Below are positions 7,622 to 16,254 of a stretch of DNA of 64,000 nucleotides, one piece after another. The DNA lies in contig NZ_SLWS01000011.1 in the NCBI RefSeq assembly GCF_004345645.1, positions 233,255 through 297,254 of the forward strand, given 5' to 3'. A program made the translations under genes and the position numbers. Origin of the DNA: Actinocrispum wychmicini. GTDB taxonomy: Bacteria; Actinomycetota; Actinomycetes; Mycobacteriales; Pseudonocardiaceae. Below the pieces are notes generated by a model. It was not told the origin of the DNA and did no database searches. It saw nothing but the letters and a program-made list of their open reading frames with translations. The stretch's first letter is position 1. Every line of letters begins with the position of its first letter.

Positions 7622-8327
7622 AGTCCACGACATCCATGTGCACTACGGCAAGATCGCCGCGCTGAAGGGCATCTCGCTGCAGGTCGACGAGGGTGAGATC
7701 GTGACCCTGATCGGCGCGAACGGCGCCGGCAAGACGACCACGCTCAAAACAGTCAGCGGGCTGCGTCCGTTGACCAGCGGGTCGATCCGCTTCCAGGGCC
7801 GGGACATCTCCAAGGTGGCCGGGCACAAGCGGGTCGTGATGGGCATCGGCCACGCGCCGGAGGGCCGGGGGATCTTCCCCGGCATGACGGTCCAGGAGAA
7901 CCTCCTGATGGGCGCGTACGCCCGCAAGGACGACGCGACCAAGGAACTGGACGAGGTCTACGACCTGTTCCCGCGCCTGGCCGAGCGCAAGCAGCAGTTC
8001 GGCGGCACGATGTCCGGCGGTGAGCAGCAGATGCTCACCATCGGGCGGGCGTTGATGACCAACCCGAAGGTGCTCCTGCTGGACGAGCCGTCGATGGGGC
8101 TGGCGCCCCTGCTCATCAAGCAGATCTTCGAGATCATCACGACGATCAACCAGCGCGGCACGACCGTGCTGCTGGTCGAGCAGAACGCCCAGCAGGCGCT
8201 GCAGATCGCGCACCGTGCGTACGTCATGGAGACGGGCACGATCACCAAGACCGCGCCCGCGCAGGACCTGCTGCACGATCCCGCGGTCCGCGCCGCCTAC
8301 CTCGGCGGCGACCTGGGCATCCACTAG
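7611..8327 (+). CDS. livF: Branched-chain amino-acid ABC transporter ATPase LivF
   Basis: 238 residues. Walker A GANGAGKTT, a LivF-type Q-loop region (GHAPEGRGIFPGMTV), signature MSGGEQQML, Walker B VLLLDEPSMGLAP and His-loop region LLVEQNA (Gln in place of the usual switch His is normal for LivF). Last gene of the operon; transcription runs into the bidirectional hairpin at 8335-8372. Confidence 0.93.
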   Translation: MLLEVHDIHVHYGKIAALKGISLQVDEGEIVTLIGANGAGKTTTLKTVSGLRPLTSGSIRFQGRDISKVAGHKRVVMGIGHAPEGRGIFPGMTVQENLLMGAYARKDDATKELDEVYDLFPRLAERKQQFGGTMSGGEQQMLTIGRALMTNPKVLLLDEPSMGLAPLLIKQIFEIITTINQRGTTVLLVEQNAQQALQIAHRAYVMETGTITKTAPAQDLLHDPAVRAAYLGGDLGIH

Positions 8328-8334
8328 GAGAACG

Positions 8335-8372
8335 CCGACATCCCCTGGTTCAGGCAGGCAGGGGGATGTCGG
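8335..8372. terminator. Bidirectional terminator between livF and a convergent lipoprotein gene
   Basis: An 11-bp perfect stem (CCGACATCCCC at 8335-8345 with GGGGATGTCGG at 8362-8372) spans the last codons of the minus-strand lipoprotein gene and the region after the livF stop. It can serve both convergent transcripts. Confidence 0.75.
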
Positions 8373-8895
8373 TGCTCTTCTCGTCCAGCCCGTCGGTGAG
8401 CGTGGCCCCGCCGAACGCCCTGAGCGCCTTGGCTTTCGTGCCCTTGGGGATGTCGTAGTACAGGTCGAACTCCAGGCGGTCGCTCGCGCCGAGCAGGAAC
8501 GGGTCCCACGGCTGGCGTTTGATCAGCATGGCCTGCTCGTCCGGGGCGTAGGTCTTGTCGTCGGCGCCCACCAACAGCTGCTTCTTGGTGTCGAACTGGG
8601 TGCCCGACCGGCCGGTGTTGACGATCACCAGCCGGATCCGGGTGTACGCGCCCTGGGCGTTGAACTCGATGTGGCTGCCGGCCAGGCTGGGTTGGTCCAC
8701 GGTCAGGCCGATCAGGTCGTACTCGGTGTCGCCGTCCTGGCCGTGGATGGTCACCGGTTTCTCGTCCGGCCGGACCGGGCGAGCCGGCAGTTCGTAGGTC
8801 GGTGTGGCCGGCGGTGGCGGCGGGGCGGGGGTGCCGGACGCCGAACATCCAGCGAGCGCGACCGCCGCCACCGTCAGTAAAAGACCCCGCTTCAT
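8350..8895 (-). CDS. Secreted lipoprotein, DUF4352-like
   Basis: 181 residues. Signal peptide MKRGLLLTVAAVALAGC with lipobox LAGC, a proline-rich linker (residues 25-40) and a beta-rich domain resembling the telokin-like DUF4352 fold (conserved-type LVIVNTG and a late DLYYDIPKG strand). Its role is unknown; relatives are cell-surface proteins of Gram-positive bacteria. ATG 8895 is chosen for the signal peptide. It is divergent from the hydrolase gene at 8986, with a perfect 18-bp palindrome between them. Confidence 0.8.
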   Translation of the reverse strand: MKRGLLLTVAAVALAGCSASGTPAPPPPPATPTYELPARPVRPDEKPVTIHGQDGDTEYDLIGLTVDQPSLAGSHIEFNAQGAYTRIRLVIVNTGRSGTQFDTKKQLLVGADDKTYAPDEQAMLIKRQPWDPFLLGASDRLEFDLYYDIPKGTKAKALRAFGGATLTDGLDEKSTDIPLPA

Positions 8896-8906
8896 CAGGT
8901 CAACAT

Positions 8907-8924
8907 ACCGCCCTATAGGGCGGT
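8907..8924. promoter_or_regulatory. 18-bp perfect palindrome in divergent promoter region
   Basis: ACCGCCCTATAGGGCGGT is a perfect inverted repeat with no spacer, 12 bp before the lipoprotein start and 62 bp before the hydrolase start. Position and symmetry suit a dimeric repressor site; the regulator is unknown. Confidence 0.55.
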
Positions 8925-8985
8925 TTTCGTTCACCGGTAGCGGAGAAACTGGACCTGTCCCGGATGGGGATATTGACTTCAGGTC

Positions 8986-9762
8986 ATGACGATCACAGGT
9001 ACCGCGGCGGGTGTCCCCTTTGTCGCCCTGCCGCCGGAGAACACCGACGGGCCCGCTCCTCTCGTGGTGGTGTGGCATCTGCTGGACGCGCCGCGCAGCC
9101 CGGCGGCGATGGCCGCGGCCGTGCCTATGGCCGGCGTGCGAGCGTGGCGGGTCTACTGGGGAATGCCGATGTTCGGCGCGCGCACGGCGATGCCGATGGA
9201 GGAGCTGTTCCGGCTGGCCGCCGAGGACTACGTGCTGAACATCGCCAAGCCCATCGTCGACCAGGCGGTCGCGGAGTTCCCGGCGGCGCTGGCCGAACTG
9301 CGCGCTCAGCTGTCCATTGCGGACGGTCCGATCGGGGTGGCCGGCGGTTCCATGGGCGGCCTGGTCGCCTACGAGGTGGCCGCCACGGTCGACGTGCCGG
9401 TCGCGGCGGTCGCGCTGGTGAACCCGGTGACCCGGCTGGCACCGGTGGTGGAGGCGGCGGTCCGGGAGTTCAGCGGCGGCGAGTACGCGTGGTCCGACGA
9501 GTCCCGGGCGACCGCGGACCACTACGACTTCCTGCGCCGCAAGGACGAGATCAAGGTGCCGACGCTGCTGGTGGTCGGCGCGGAGGACGGGGCCGAGTTC
9601 CGTGAGCCAGCGGCCGACCTGGGCGACCGGGTGACCCTGGTGACGATCCCGGGCATGAAGCACCCGATCGCGGACGAGCCCGGCGTCGAGGCCGCGCCGC
9701 AGAACGCCGACGGCGAACGGGTCGACGCCGAGTTCACCAAGTGGTTCCAGCGGTACCTGTAG
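8986..9762 (+). CDS. Alpha/beta-fold hydrolase
   Basis: 258 residues, single-domain serine hydrolase. The nucleophile elbow GGSMGG (Ser about residue 118), a late Asp in VVGAEDG and His in GMKHPIAD give a plausible Ser-Asp-His triad. No signal peptide, so cytosolic. About 60 percent identical by eye to the product of 10854-11636, so the two are tandem paralogues separated by an opposite-strand lipoprotein gene. Substrate unknown (prolyl oligopeptidase / dienelactone-hydrolase-like family). Confidence 0.85.
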   Translation: MTITGTAAGVPFVALPPENTDGPAPLVVVWHLLDAPRSPAAMAAAVPMAGVRAWRVYWGMPMFGARTAMPMEELFRLAAEDYVLNIAKPIVDQAVAEFPAALAELRAQLSIADGPIGVAGGSMGGLVAYEVAATVDVPVAAVALVNPVTRLAPVVEAAVREFSGGEYAWSDESRATADHYDFLRRKDEIKVPTLLVVGAEDGAEFREPAADLGDRVTLVTIPGMKHPIADEPGVEAAPQNADGERVDAEFTKWFQRYL

Positions 9763-9763
9763 G

Positions 9764-10708
9764 TCAGGAGGCGGGGACCAGGTTGCCGACGTCCTTGGTG
9801 AGGATGGCGCGGAGGAAGACGTCGCGGGTGGCGGCTGCGGGCCGGGCCGTGACCCGGACGACCTTGTCGCCGGTGACGTCGGCGTGGACGTCGGTGAGCA
9901 GGGTGTGCCACGGCTGCCGGGTCTGCGCGCTCATGTCGTTGGCCAGCCGGTCCGCGACGGTTTTGGCCCAGTCCTGGGCTTTCCCGCTGTCCGGGGCCAG
10001 GACACAGAGGACTTCCGTGGTCGGGTTGTCGCGGACTCCGGCGGCGAGGGGAGCCTTCTGCTGGGTCACGGCCAGCACGGCGAACCGCACGTCGCCGAGG
10101 CAGTCCGCGAGGGCCGACAGGGTGGCGTTCTCGGCGAGTGACTTGCCGGTACCGGTGGCCGCCTGCAGCCCGGCGTCGGCGCTGGCGTAGGCGAACATGC
10201 CGGGGCCGGCGGCGACCTTGTTGAGCTGGCCGACGATGCCGAGGTCGGCGAACGGGCCGTTGACGTCGATCGTGTGGTCCTCGCCGAACGTCCACTTGGT
10301 CAGGTCGCCGGACTTCTCCTCGCGGGCACCGACGCCGCGCAGCTTGGTGCCGATCGCCGACGGGTCGAACTCGCCGAGCAGCAGCCCGGTGGTGTCCGGC
10401 GGCTGTCCCGCGGAGACGGCCGAGGTGATCTTGGTCAGGTCGACGCCCAGCACGTCGCCCAGCTGGAACGACATGGCCGAGAGAACGGACCAGCCGTACC
10501 CGACGTCGGCCTTGTAGTCCGGGTTGCCGCGGATGGCGGCGGTGTCGCCGAACTCGACGTAGCCGGACGTGGCCGGGGTGTCGGCGATCCGGCTCATCGC
10601 CCGGCTGAGCGCGGTCGAGCCGGCCGCGGTGCCGCTGCTGGAGCAGGCCGTTCCGAGGGCGGCCACCAGGGGGAGGACCGCGAGCAGGGCAAGGTTCCGT
10701 CGTCGCAC
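9764..10708 (-). CDS. Putative lipoprotein of unknown function
   Basis: 314 residues. Lipoprotein signal peptide with lipobox GTAC followed by Ser/Gly linker, then a soluble domain with no motif I recognise. It contains one Cys pair (SALADCLGD and EVLCVLAP) that could form a disulfide outside the membrane. It lies between two paralogous hydrolase genes and ends 1 bp from the end of the first. Divergent from the second hydrolase gene. Confidence 0.75.
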   Translation of the reverse strand: MRRRNLALLAVLPLVAALGTACSSSGTAAGSTALSRAMSRIADTPATSGYVEFGDTAAIRGNPDYKADVGYGWSVLSAMSFQLGDVLGVDLTKITSAVSAGQPPDTTGLLLGEFDPSAIGTKLRGVGAREEKSGDLTKWTFGEDHTIDVNGPFADLGIVGQLNKVAAGPGMFAYASADAGLQAATGTGKSLAENATLSALADCLGDVRFAVLAVTQQKAPLAAGVRDNPTTEVLCVLAPDSGKAQDWAKTVADRLANDMSAQTRQPWHTLLTDVHADVTGDKVVRVTARPAAATRDVFLRAILTKDVGNLVPAS

Positions 10709-10756
10709 GGCCGGACCTTAACTCAGGCGCACGAGCGGCACCGGCCGTTTCGGTGA

Positions 10757-10771
10757 ACAACCGCCGGTTGT
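10757..10771. promoter_or_regulatory. Inverted repeat ahead of second hydrolase gene
   Basis: ACAACCG-C-CGGTTGT, 7-bp perfect arms with a 1-nt centre, about 80 bp upstream of the hydrolase start and 49 bp upstream of the divergent lipoprotein start. Candidate operator. It differs from the 8907-8924 palindrome, so the two hydrolase paralogues are probably controlled separately. Confidence 0.4.
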
Positions 10772-10853
10772 GATCGACTTCAATCTGGCTGTTGGACGTA
10801 TGCCCTGGTCAGGCGCTTAGCTGACGGCAGTGAACAGCGACTGGGAGGACATC

Positions 10854-11636
10854 ATGATCACAGGTTTCGCGGCCGGAGTCCCGTACGTCGCCCTGGAGCC
10901 GGCAGACCCGTCGCGGCCCGCGCCGATGATCGCGGTCTGGCATCTGATGGACCCGCCGTGCACCGAGCAGGCGATGGCGGCGGCGGTCCCGATGGCCGGG
11001 CTGCCGGCCTGGCGCGTCTACTTTGGACTACCGATGACCGGCCGCCGCGCGTTGCCGGGCGGGCCCGAGGAGTTCTTCCGGCTGGCGAGCGAGGACGCGG
11101 TGATGAACGCGTACCGTCCGCAGACCGAGCAGGGCGCGGACGAGTTCCCGAAGGCACTGGCCGAACTGCGTACCCAGCTGTCCATCGCGGACGGCCCGGT
11201 GGGGATCGCGGGCGGGTCGTCGGGGTCGATGGTGGCCTACGAGGTGGCCGCGCGGGCCGAGGTGCCGATCTTCGCGGCCGCGTTCGTCAGTCCGGTGACG
11301 CAGTTGGTGCCGTTGGTCGCCGCGAACGAGCGGCGGTACGGCGTGACGTTCCCGTGGAACGACGAGAACCGCGCGGTCGCGAACCACTACGACTACGTCC
11401 GGCGGGCCGCCGAGATCAAGGTGCCCGCCCTGCTGGTAGTCGGCGAGCACGACGACATCGCGATCCGCGAGCCGGCCGAGTTGCTGCACAAGGAAAGCGA
11501 CGCGGAGTTGGTGACGATCCCTGGGATGCGCCACGAACTGGCCGACGCGCCCGGCACGGAAGCCGCACCACAGACCGAGGACGCGCGTCGCGTCGACGCC
11601 GAACTCATCCGTTTCTTCCAGCGGCACCTAGGGTAG
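10854..11636 (+). CDS. Alpha/beta-fold hydrolase, paralogue of the 8986 gene
   Basis: 260 residues. Nucleophile elbow GGSSGS, Asp in VVGEHDD and His in GMRHELAD. ATG 10854 is chosen because GGGAGG lies 5-6 nt upstream and the N-terminus (MITGFAAGVP) then aligns with its paralogue (MTITGTAAGVP); an in-frame GTG 24 nt upstream is less likely. The 3' end overlaps the convergent LysR gene by 9 nt. Confidence 0.85.
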   Translation: MITGFAAGVPYVALEPADPSRPAPMIAVWHLMDPPCTEQAMAAAVPMAGLPAWRVYFGLPMTGRRALPGGPEEFFRLASEDAVMNAYRPQTEQGADEFPKALAELRTQLSIADGPVGIAGGSSGSMVAYEVAARAEVPIFAAAFVSPVTQLVPLVAANERRYGVTFPWNDENRAVANHYDYVRRAAEIKVPALLVVGEHDDIAIREPAELLHKESDAELVTIPGMRHELADAPGTEAAPQTEDARRVDAELIRFFQRHLG

Positions 11637-12554
11637 CCAGGACGCCGCGGCGTCGTACGAACACCATTGCTCCGCGCGGCTTGTCTTGTCCACCAACGCA
11701 AGCAGCCGCCGGAGCGTCGGGCGTGGCTTGCCCTTGCGCCACACGATCGACCACGGGAACAGCGGTGTCGGCGAGAACGGCAGCACCCGCAGGTTCAGGT
11801 CACGCGGCAGTTCCATGTCCGCGCCCACCAGGGTCACCCGCGGCTTGCCGTACCGCGCCTGCTCCAAGGTGTGCCGCAGGTCGTAGCTGACGCCGCTGTG
11901 ATCGACCGTGACCGCCAGCGACGAGGAGAGCTGTTCGAGGTAGGCCCGCCATTCCCGTGGACTCTCCCCGCTCGGCAGCCAGATCCCGTCGGCGCCGAGC
12001 GCGGCCAGGTCGATCACGCCGTGGCCGGCCAACGGGTGCTCGGGCGGCAGCAACGCCACCAGTGGCTCCAGCCGGACGACCCGATGGGTCAGGTCGTCCG
12101 GCAACGGCCCGGCCAGCCCGCCGACCCAGCCGAAGGCCGCGTCCAGCTCGCCGCGCAGCAGCGGGTCGAGCGCGCGGTCCAGGCCCTGCAGCGCGCTGCG
12201 GGTGACTTCCAACGAGGGATCTTGCTCGGCGAACCGGCGCAGCATGAACATCGGCGCCAGCCGGTAGTCGAGCAGGTCGAGCCGGAGCCGTTGGGCTTCG
12301 GACATCGCCGCGACGGCCGCGTCCGCGGCGGTGACGAGCTCACGTGCGTGCGGGAGGAAGCGTTTGCCGTCCTCGGTGAGCTCCACGGCCCGGTTCGAGC
12401 GCACGAACAGCTGGGTGGACAGGCTGTCCTCCAGCCGGCGGATGCGTTTGGACAGAGCCTGCTGGGTCAGGAACAAGGTCGCCGCGGCCCGGCTGAAGTG
12501 CCGCTGGTCCGCGGCGACGACGAAGGCCCTGACCTGGCCCACGTCAAGATCCAC
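11628..12554 (-). CDS. LysR-family transcriptional regulator
   Basis: 308 residues from GTG 12554. N-terminal winged helix (residues 1-60, motif FSRAAATLFLTQQALSKRI) and C-terminal LysR substrate-binding domain. Such proteins activate or repress in response to a small ligand. The start overlaps the end of the thioesterase gene by 11 nt, so the two are co-transcribed; an ATG/GTG at 12584 is an in-frame alternative. Candidate targets are the adjacent thioesterase or the convergent hydrolase; nothing in the sequence decides. Confidence 0.85.
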   Translation of the reverse strand: MDLDVGQVRAFVVAADQRHFSRAAATLFLTQQALSKRIRRLEDSLSTQLFVRSNRAVELTEDGKRFLPHARELVTAADAAVAAMSEAQRLRLDLLDYRLAPMFMLRRFAEQDPSLEVTRSALQGLDRALDPLLRGELDAAFGWVGGLAGPLPDDLTHRVVRLEPLVALLPPEHPLAGHGVIDLAALGADGIWLPSGESPREWRAYLEQLSSSLAVTVDHSGVSYDLRHTLEQARYGKPRVTLVGADMELPRDLNLRVLPFSPTPLFPWSIVWRKGKPRPTLRRLLALVDKTSRAEQWCSYDAAASWLP

Positions 12555-12954
12555 TGCCGCCTGGCATGGAGTTGAGCACGACACAGGTCAGCCGGGCCGT
12601 GCACGTGCGCCGGTCGGACTCGTCGGTGATCACGATCTCCACGGTCACCGTGCTGCGGCCGACGTGCAGCGGGGTCGCGACCCCGGTGACCAGTCCCTCC
12701 CGCACACCGCGGTGATGGGTGCACGACAACTCCAGCCCGACGGTGGGCCGCCCACCGGACTTCATGGCCGCGCAGTACGACCCAAGGGCCTCCGCGAGCA
12801 CCGCGTTGGCGCCGCCGTGCAGCAGCCCGTACGGCTGCCGGTTGCCTTTCACGGGCATGGTGGCGACCACCCGGTCGGGGTTCCAGTCGACGACCTCGAT
12901 CCCCAGCTTGTCGTTGAGCTGCTCGACCAGGCCCTCAGCGCCCTGCTCTGACAT
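12544..12954 (-). CDS. PaaI-type hot-dog fold thioesterase
   Basis: 136 residues, single hot-dog domain. The motif GLLHGGANAVLAEALGS carries the His-Gly-Gly and catalytic-type Glu of the 4HBT/PaaI family, which hydrolyses acyl- or aryl-CoA thioesters. Start ATG 12954 has GGAGG 5 nt upstream. It is divergent from polA (87 bp between starts) and translationally coupled to the LysR gene downstream. Confidence 0.87.
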   Translation of the reverse strand: MSEQGAEGLVEQLNDKLGIEVVDWNPDRVVATMPVKGNRQPYGLLHGGANAVLAEALGSYCAAMKSGGRPTVGLELSCTHHRGVREGLVTGVATPLHVGRSTVTVEIVITDESDRRTCTARLTCVVLNSMPGGSGS

Positions 12955-13028
12955 GCGACCTCCGAAACTTCGTGATCCGTCGAACCGCCAGCGTATAAGG
13001 CGCCCGCGAAACTGTCGGGGGTGCGGCC

Positions 13029-13034
13029 TAGACT
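13029..13034 (+). promoter_or_regulatory. Probable -10 box of polA (leaderless start)
   Basis: TAGACT lies 7 bp before GTG 13042, the spacing expected if transcription begins at the first base of the start codon. No ribosome-binding site precedes that GTG, consistent with leaderless translation, which is common in actinobacteria. Confidence 0.5.
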
Positions 13035-13041
13035 CGGCGGG

Positions 13042-15729
13042 GTGGATGACCAGCACCGACTTCTCCTGATCGACGGCCACTCGATGGCTTACCGAGCCTT
13101 CCACGCGCTGCCGAAGGACAACTTCAAGACGGGCACCGGTCAGCACACGAACGCGGTGTTCGGCTTCACCTCGATGCTCATCAACCTGCTCAGGGACGAG
13201 GCGCCGACGCACATCGCGGTCGCGTTCGACCTGTCCCGGCAGACGTTCCGCAGCGAGGTGTACGCGGAGTATAAGGGCAACCGCAGCGCGACGCCGGACG
13301 AGTTCAAAGGCCAGGTCAGCCTGATCGAGGACGTGCTCGCCGAGCTGCGCATCCCGACGCTGACCAAGGAGAACTACGAGGCCGACGACATCATCGCCAC
13401 GTTGGCCACGCAGGCCGAGGCGGCCGGTGGCTTCGACGTGCTGATCTGTACCGGCGACCGGGACGCCCTGCAGCTCGTCACCGAGCACACGACCGTGCTG
13501 TACCCGGTCAAGGGTGTGTCCGAGCTGGCCCGGTTCACGCCGGACGCGATGCTGGCGAAGTACGGCCTGACGCCCAAGCAGTATCCGGACTTCGCGGCCC
13601 TGCGCGGCGACCCGTCCGACAACCTGCCGAAGATCCCGGGTGTGGGCGAGAAGACGATCACCAAGTGGATCCAGGAGTTCGGCTCGCTGAACGACCTGAT
13701 CGACCGGGTCGACGAGGTCAAGGGCAAGGTCGGCGACAGCCTGCGGGCGAACCTGTCGTCGGTGATGCTCAACCGGCAGCTGACCGAGCTGGTCCGGGAC
13801 TTGGAGCTGCCGTTGAAGCCGGCGGACCTGGCCGCGCAGCAGTGGGACCGGGACGGTGTGCACCGGCTGTTCGACGAGCTGGAGTTCCGGGTGCTGCGGG
13901 ACCGGCTGTTCGCCACGCTGACCACGGCCGAGCCCGAGGCGGAGGCCGGCTTTGAGGTCACGGCCGCGACGGTGTCGGAGGGCGCGCTGGGTGCGTGGCT
14001 GGCTGAGCACGCCGCCAAGGGCAAGCGGACCGGCCTGTCGTTGCGGCACACGGGCCTGCCGGGCGCGGTCGACCTGCTGTCGGTGACGGTCGCGGGGATG
14101 GACGGCGACGGCATGTTCGTCGACGTCACCACCTTGGCCGAGGCGGACGAGCAGGCCCTGGTGGAGTGGCTCGCGGACGCCGAGGTGCCGAAGGTCGCGC
14201 ACGCGGTGAAGCTGGCGCTGCACGCGATCGCCGGGCGCGGGTGGACGTTGGGCGGACTGGCGATGGACACCGAGCTGGCCGCGTACCTGGTGCGCCCCGG
14301 CCAGCGGTCGTTCGCCCTGGACGACCTGGTGTTGCGGCATCTCAAGCGTGAGCTGCGGGTGGAGGACGTCGACGGCCAGCAGCAACTGTCGCTTTTGGAC
14401 GAAGAGGACGAGGGCGAGAAGCTCGCTGCCGCCGAGGTCGTGCGGGCGCGGGCGGTCGCCGAGCTGGCGGACGCGTTGTTCACCGAGGTGGAGGCGACCG
14501 GCGGGACCAAGCTGCTGGCCGAGATGGAGCTGCCGCTGCTGCAGGTGCTCGCCGAGCTGGAGGGCATCGGCATCTGCGTGGACGTGGAGCACCTGGCCGC
14601 CCTGGAGGCGCATTTCGCGTCCCGCGTGAAGCAGGCGGCCCAGGACGCGTACGGCGTGATCGGCAAGGAGATCAACCTCGGCTCGCCCAAGCAGCTGCAG
14701 GTGGTGTTGTTCGACGAGCTGCAGATGCCGAAGACCAAGAAGACCAAGACCGGCTACACCACCGACGCGGACGCGCTGACCACCCTGTTCGAGCAGACCG
14801 CGCACCCGTTCCTGCAGCACCTGCTTGAGCACCGGGACGCGTCCCGTCTGAAGACCACAGTGGACGGCCTGATCAAGTCGGTCGCGGACGACGGCCGGAT
14901 CCACACCACGTACAACCAGACCATCGCGGCCACCGGCCGGCTGTCGTCGACCGAGCCGAACCTGCAGAACATCCCGATCAGGACCGACGAGGGCCGCCGG
15001 ATCCGGGACGCCTTCGTGGTCGGCGCGGGCTACGACGAGCTGATGACGGCCGACTACAGCCAGATCGAGATGCGGATCATGGCGCACCTGTCGGCCGACA
15101 AGGGCCTGGTGGAGGCGTTCAACTCCGGGTTCGACTTCCACGCGGCCACCGCGGCGCACGTCTTCGGCGTCGGCCCCACCGAGGTCTCCGGGGCCCAGCG
15201 CGCCAAGGTGAAGGCGATGAACTACGGCCTGGCGTACGGCCTGTCCGCGTACGGCCTGTCGCAGCAGCTGAGGATCTCCACCGAAGAAGCCCGCGCGCTG
15301 ATGGAGAACTACTTCGAACGCTTCGGCGGGGTCCGCGACTACCTCACATCCATTGTGGACAAAGCACGCCGGGAGGGCTACACCGAGACCATCTTCGGCC
15401 GCCGCCGCTACCTGCCCGACCTGAACTCGGACAACCGGCAACGCCGCGAGATGGCCGAACGGATGGCCCTGAACGCCCCCATCCAGGGTTCCGCGGCGGA
15501 CATCATCAAGGTCGCCATGCTGAACGTCCAACGCGAACTGAAGAAAGCCGGCCTGCGCTCCCGAATGCTCCTGCAAGTCCACGACGAACTGGTGCTCGAA
15601 GTGACGGCCGACGAGAAACCCCAGGTGGAGGAGCTGGTCCGAAAGGGCATGGGCAGCGCCTACCACCTGGACGTCCCCCTGGACGTCTCAGTCGGCTTCG
15701 GCCGCTCCTGGAACGACGCGGCCCACTGA
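13042..15729 (+). CDS. polA: DNA polymerase I
   Basis: 895 residues, the usual length. N-terminal 5'-3' exonuclease/FEN domain (about 1-300: IDGHSMAYRAF, YEADDIIAT, ICTGDRD, ALRGDPSDNLP); a middle 3'-5' exonuclease-like domain lacking an obvious DxE metal-binding pair, so probably without proofreading as in mycobacterial PolA; C-terminal polymerase domain with motif A (MTADYSQIEMR), motif B (RAKVKAMNYGLAYG) and motif C (LQVHDELVLE). It fills gaps after repair and removes RNA primers. Start: GTG 13042 with a -10 box just upstream; an in-frame GTG at 13021 is less likely. Confidence 0.96.
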   Translation: MDDQHRLLLIDGHSMAYRAFHALPKDNFKTGTGQHTNAVFGFTSMLINLLRDEAPTHIAVAFDLSRQTFRSEVYAEYKGNRSATPDEFKGQVSLIEDVLAELRIPTLTKENYEADDIIATLATQAEAAGGFDVLICTGDRDALQLVTEHTTVLYPVKGVSELARFTPDAMLAKYGLTPKQYPDFAALRGDPSDNLPKIPGVGEKTITKWIQEFGSLNDLIDRVDEVKGKVGDSLRANLSSVMLNRQLTELVRDLELPLKPADLAAQQWDRDGVHRLFDELEFRVLRDRLFATLTTAEPEAEAGFEVTAATVSEGALGAWLAEHAAKGKRTGLSLRHTGLPGAVDLLSVTVAGMDGDGMFVDVTTLAEADEQALVEWLADAEVPKVAHAVKLALHAIAGRGWTLGGLAMDTELAAYLVRPGQRSFALDDLVLRHLKRELRVEDVDGQQQLSLLDEEDEGEKLAAAEVVRARAVAELADALFTEVEATGGTKLLAEMELPLLQVLAELEGIGICVDVEHLAALEAHFASRVKQAAQDAYGVIGKEINLGSPKQLQVVLFDELQMPKTKKTKTGYTTDADALTTLFEQTAHPFLQHLLEHRDASRLKTTVDGLIKSVADDGRIHTTYNQTIAATGRLSSTEPNLQNIPIRTDEGRRIRDAFVVGAGYDELMTADYSQIEMRIMAHLSADKGLVEAFNSGFDFHAATAAHVFGVGPTEVSGAQRAKVKAMNYGLAYGLSAYGLSQQLRISTEEARALMENYFERFGGVRDYLTSIVDKARREGYTETIFGRRRYLPDLNSDNRQRREMAERMALNAPIQGSAADIIKVAMLNVQRELKKAGLRSRMLLQVHDELVLEVTADEKPQVEELVRKGMGSAYHLDVPLDVSVGFGRSWNDAAH

Positions 15730-15758
15730 GAGAAGGACTGGGGGCAAACCCAAGTAGA

Positions 15759-15806
15759 GGTTCGGTTTTACCTGGGGCGCGGCGGGTCCCCAGGTCAAAC
15801 CGAACC
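15759..15806 (+). terminator. Long hairpin after polA
   Basis: A 19-bp stem with one mismatch (15759-15777 with 15788-15806) and a 10-nt loop fills the 91-bp gap between polA and the AraC gene. It lacks a T-run, so it may be a factor-independent terminator of the actinobacterial type or an operator for the downstream regulator. Confidence 0.65.
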
Positions 15807-15820
15807 GGAAGGGTCGGCGA

Positions 15821-16219
15821 ATGAGCGGGAAAGTCCCGGGCGTAGTGCACCTGCGCCGAGCGAAAGACCTGATGGACCGGGACTACGCGGCCCCGCTCAT
15901 GCTCGAAGACCTGGCCAGGTCGGCCAACTGCTCCCGGCACCACCTGGTCCGCTCGTTCCGTGCCGCGTACGGCGAGACCCCGGGCCGTTACCTCACGACG
16001 CGCCGGATCGAACGCGCCAAGGACCTCCTGCGGTCGGCCAACCTGACCGTCACCGAGATCTGCGTGCTGGTCGGGTTCACCAGCCTGGGCACGTTCAGCC
16101 GGCGGTTCACCGAGATCGTCGGGATGACGCCGACCGCGTACCGGGCCCAGCACCCGACGTCCGCTCCGATCCCCGGGTGCTTCCTGATGACGTGGACAAG
16201 GCCGGTCAATTTCGGATAA
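15821..16219 (+). CDS. Minimal AraC-family regulator (DNA-binding domain only)
   Basis: 132 residues, almost entirely the double helix-turn-helix AraC/XylS domain (residues 10-110: MLEDLARSANCSRHHLVRSFR and a second HTH around TEICVLVGFTSLGTFSRRF). The usual ligand-binding partner domain is missing, as in SoxS/MarA-type or heat-labile-type regulators. Downstream by 36 bp and on the same strand is a glyoxalase-fold gene, its likely operon partner and target. Confidence 0.87.
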   Translation: MSGKVPGVVHLRRAKDLMDRDYAAPLMLEDLARSANCSRHHLVRSFRAAYGETPGRYLTTRRIERAKDLLRSANLTVTEICVLVGFTSLGTFSRRFTEIVGMTPTAYRAQHPTSAPIPGCFLMTWTRPVNFG

Positions 16220-16254
16220 GGCGGAGTCCCCGGTGTCCGATTAGCGTTCCCGGC

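Noticed and set aside
3427..8327. Urea (Urt) rather than branched-chain amino-acid transporter
   Set aside because: Five-gene order fits both, but no urease or amidase gene adjoins, and LivG/LivF-type features are ordinary; kept as Liv with substrate caution.
12544..15666. Minus-strand frame of more than 1000 codons opposite polA
   Set aside because: Only the last 136 codons (thioesterase) are protein-like; the rest is a high-GC shadow of polA.
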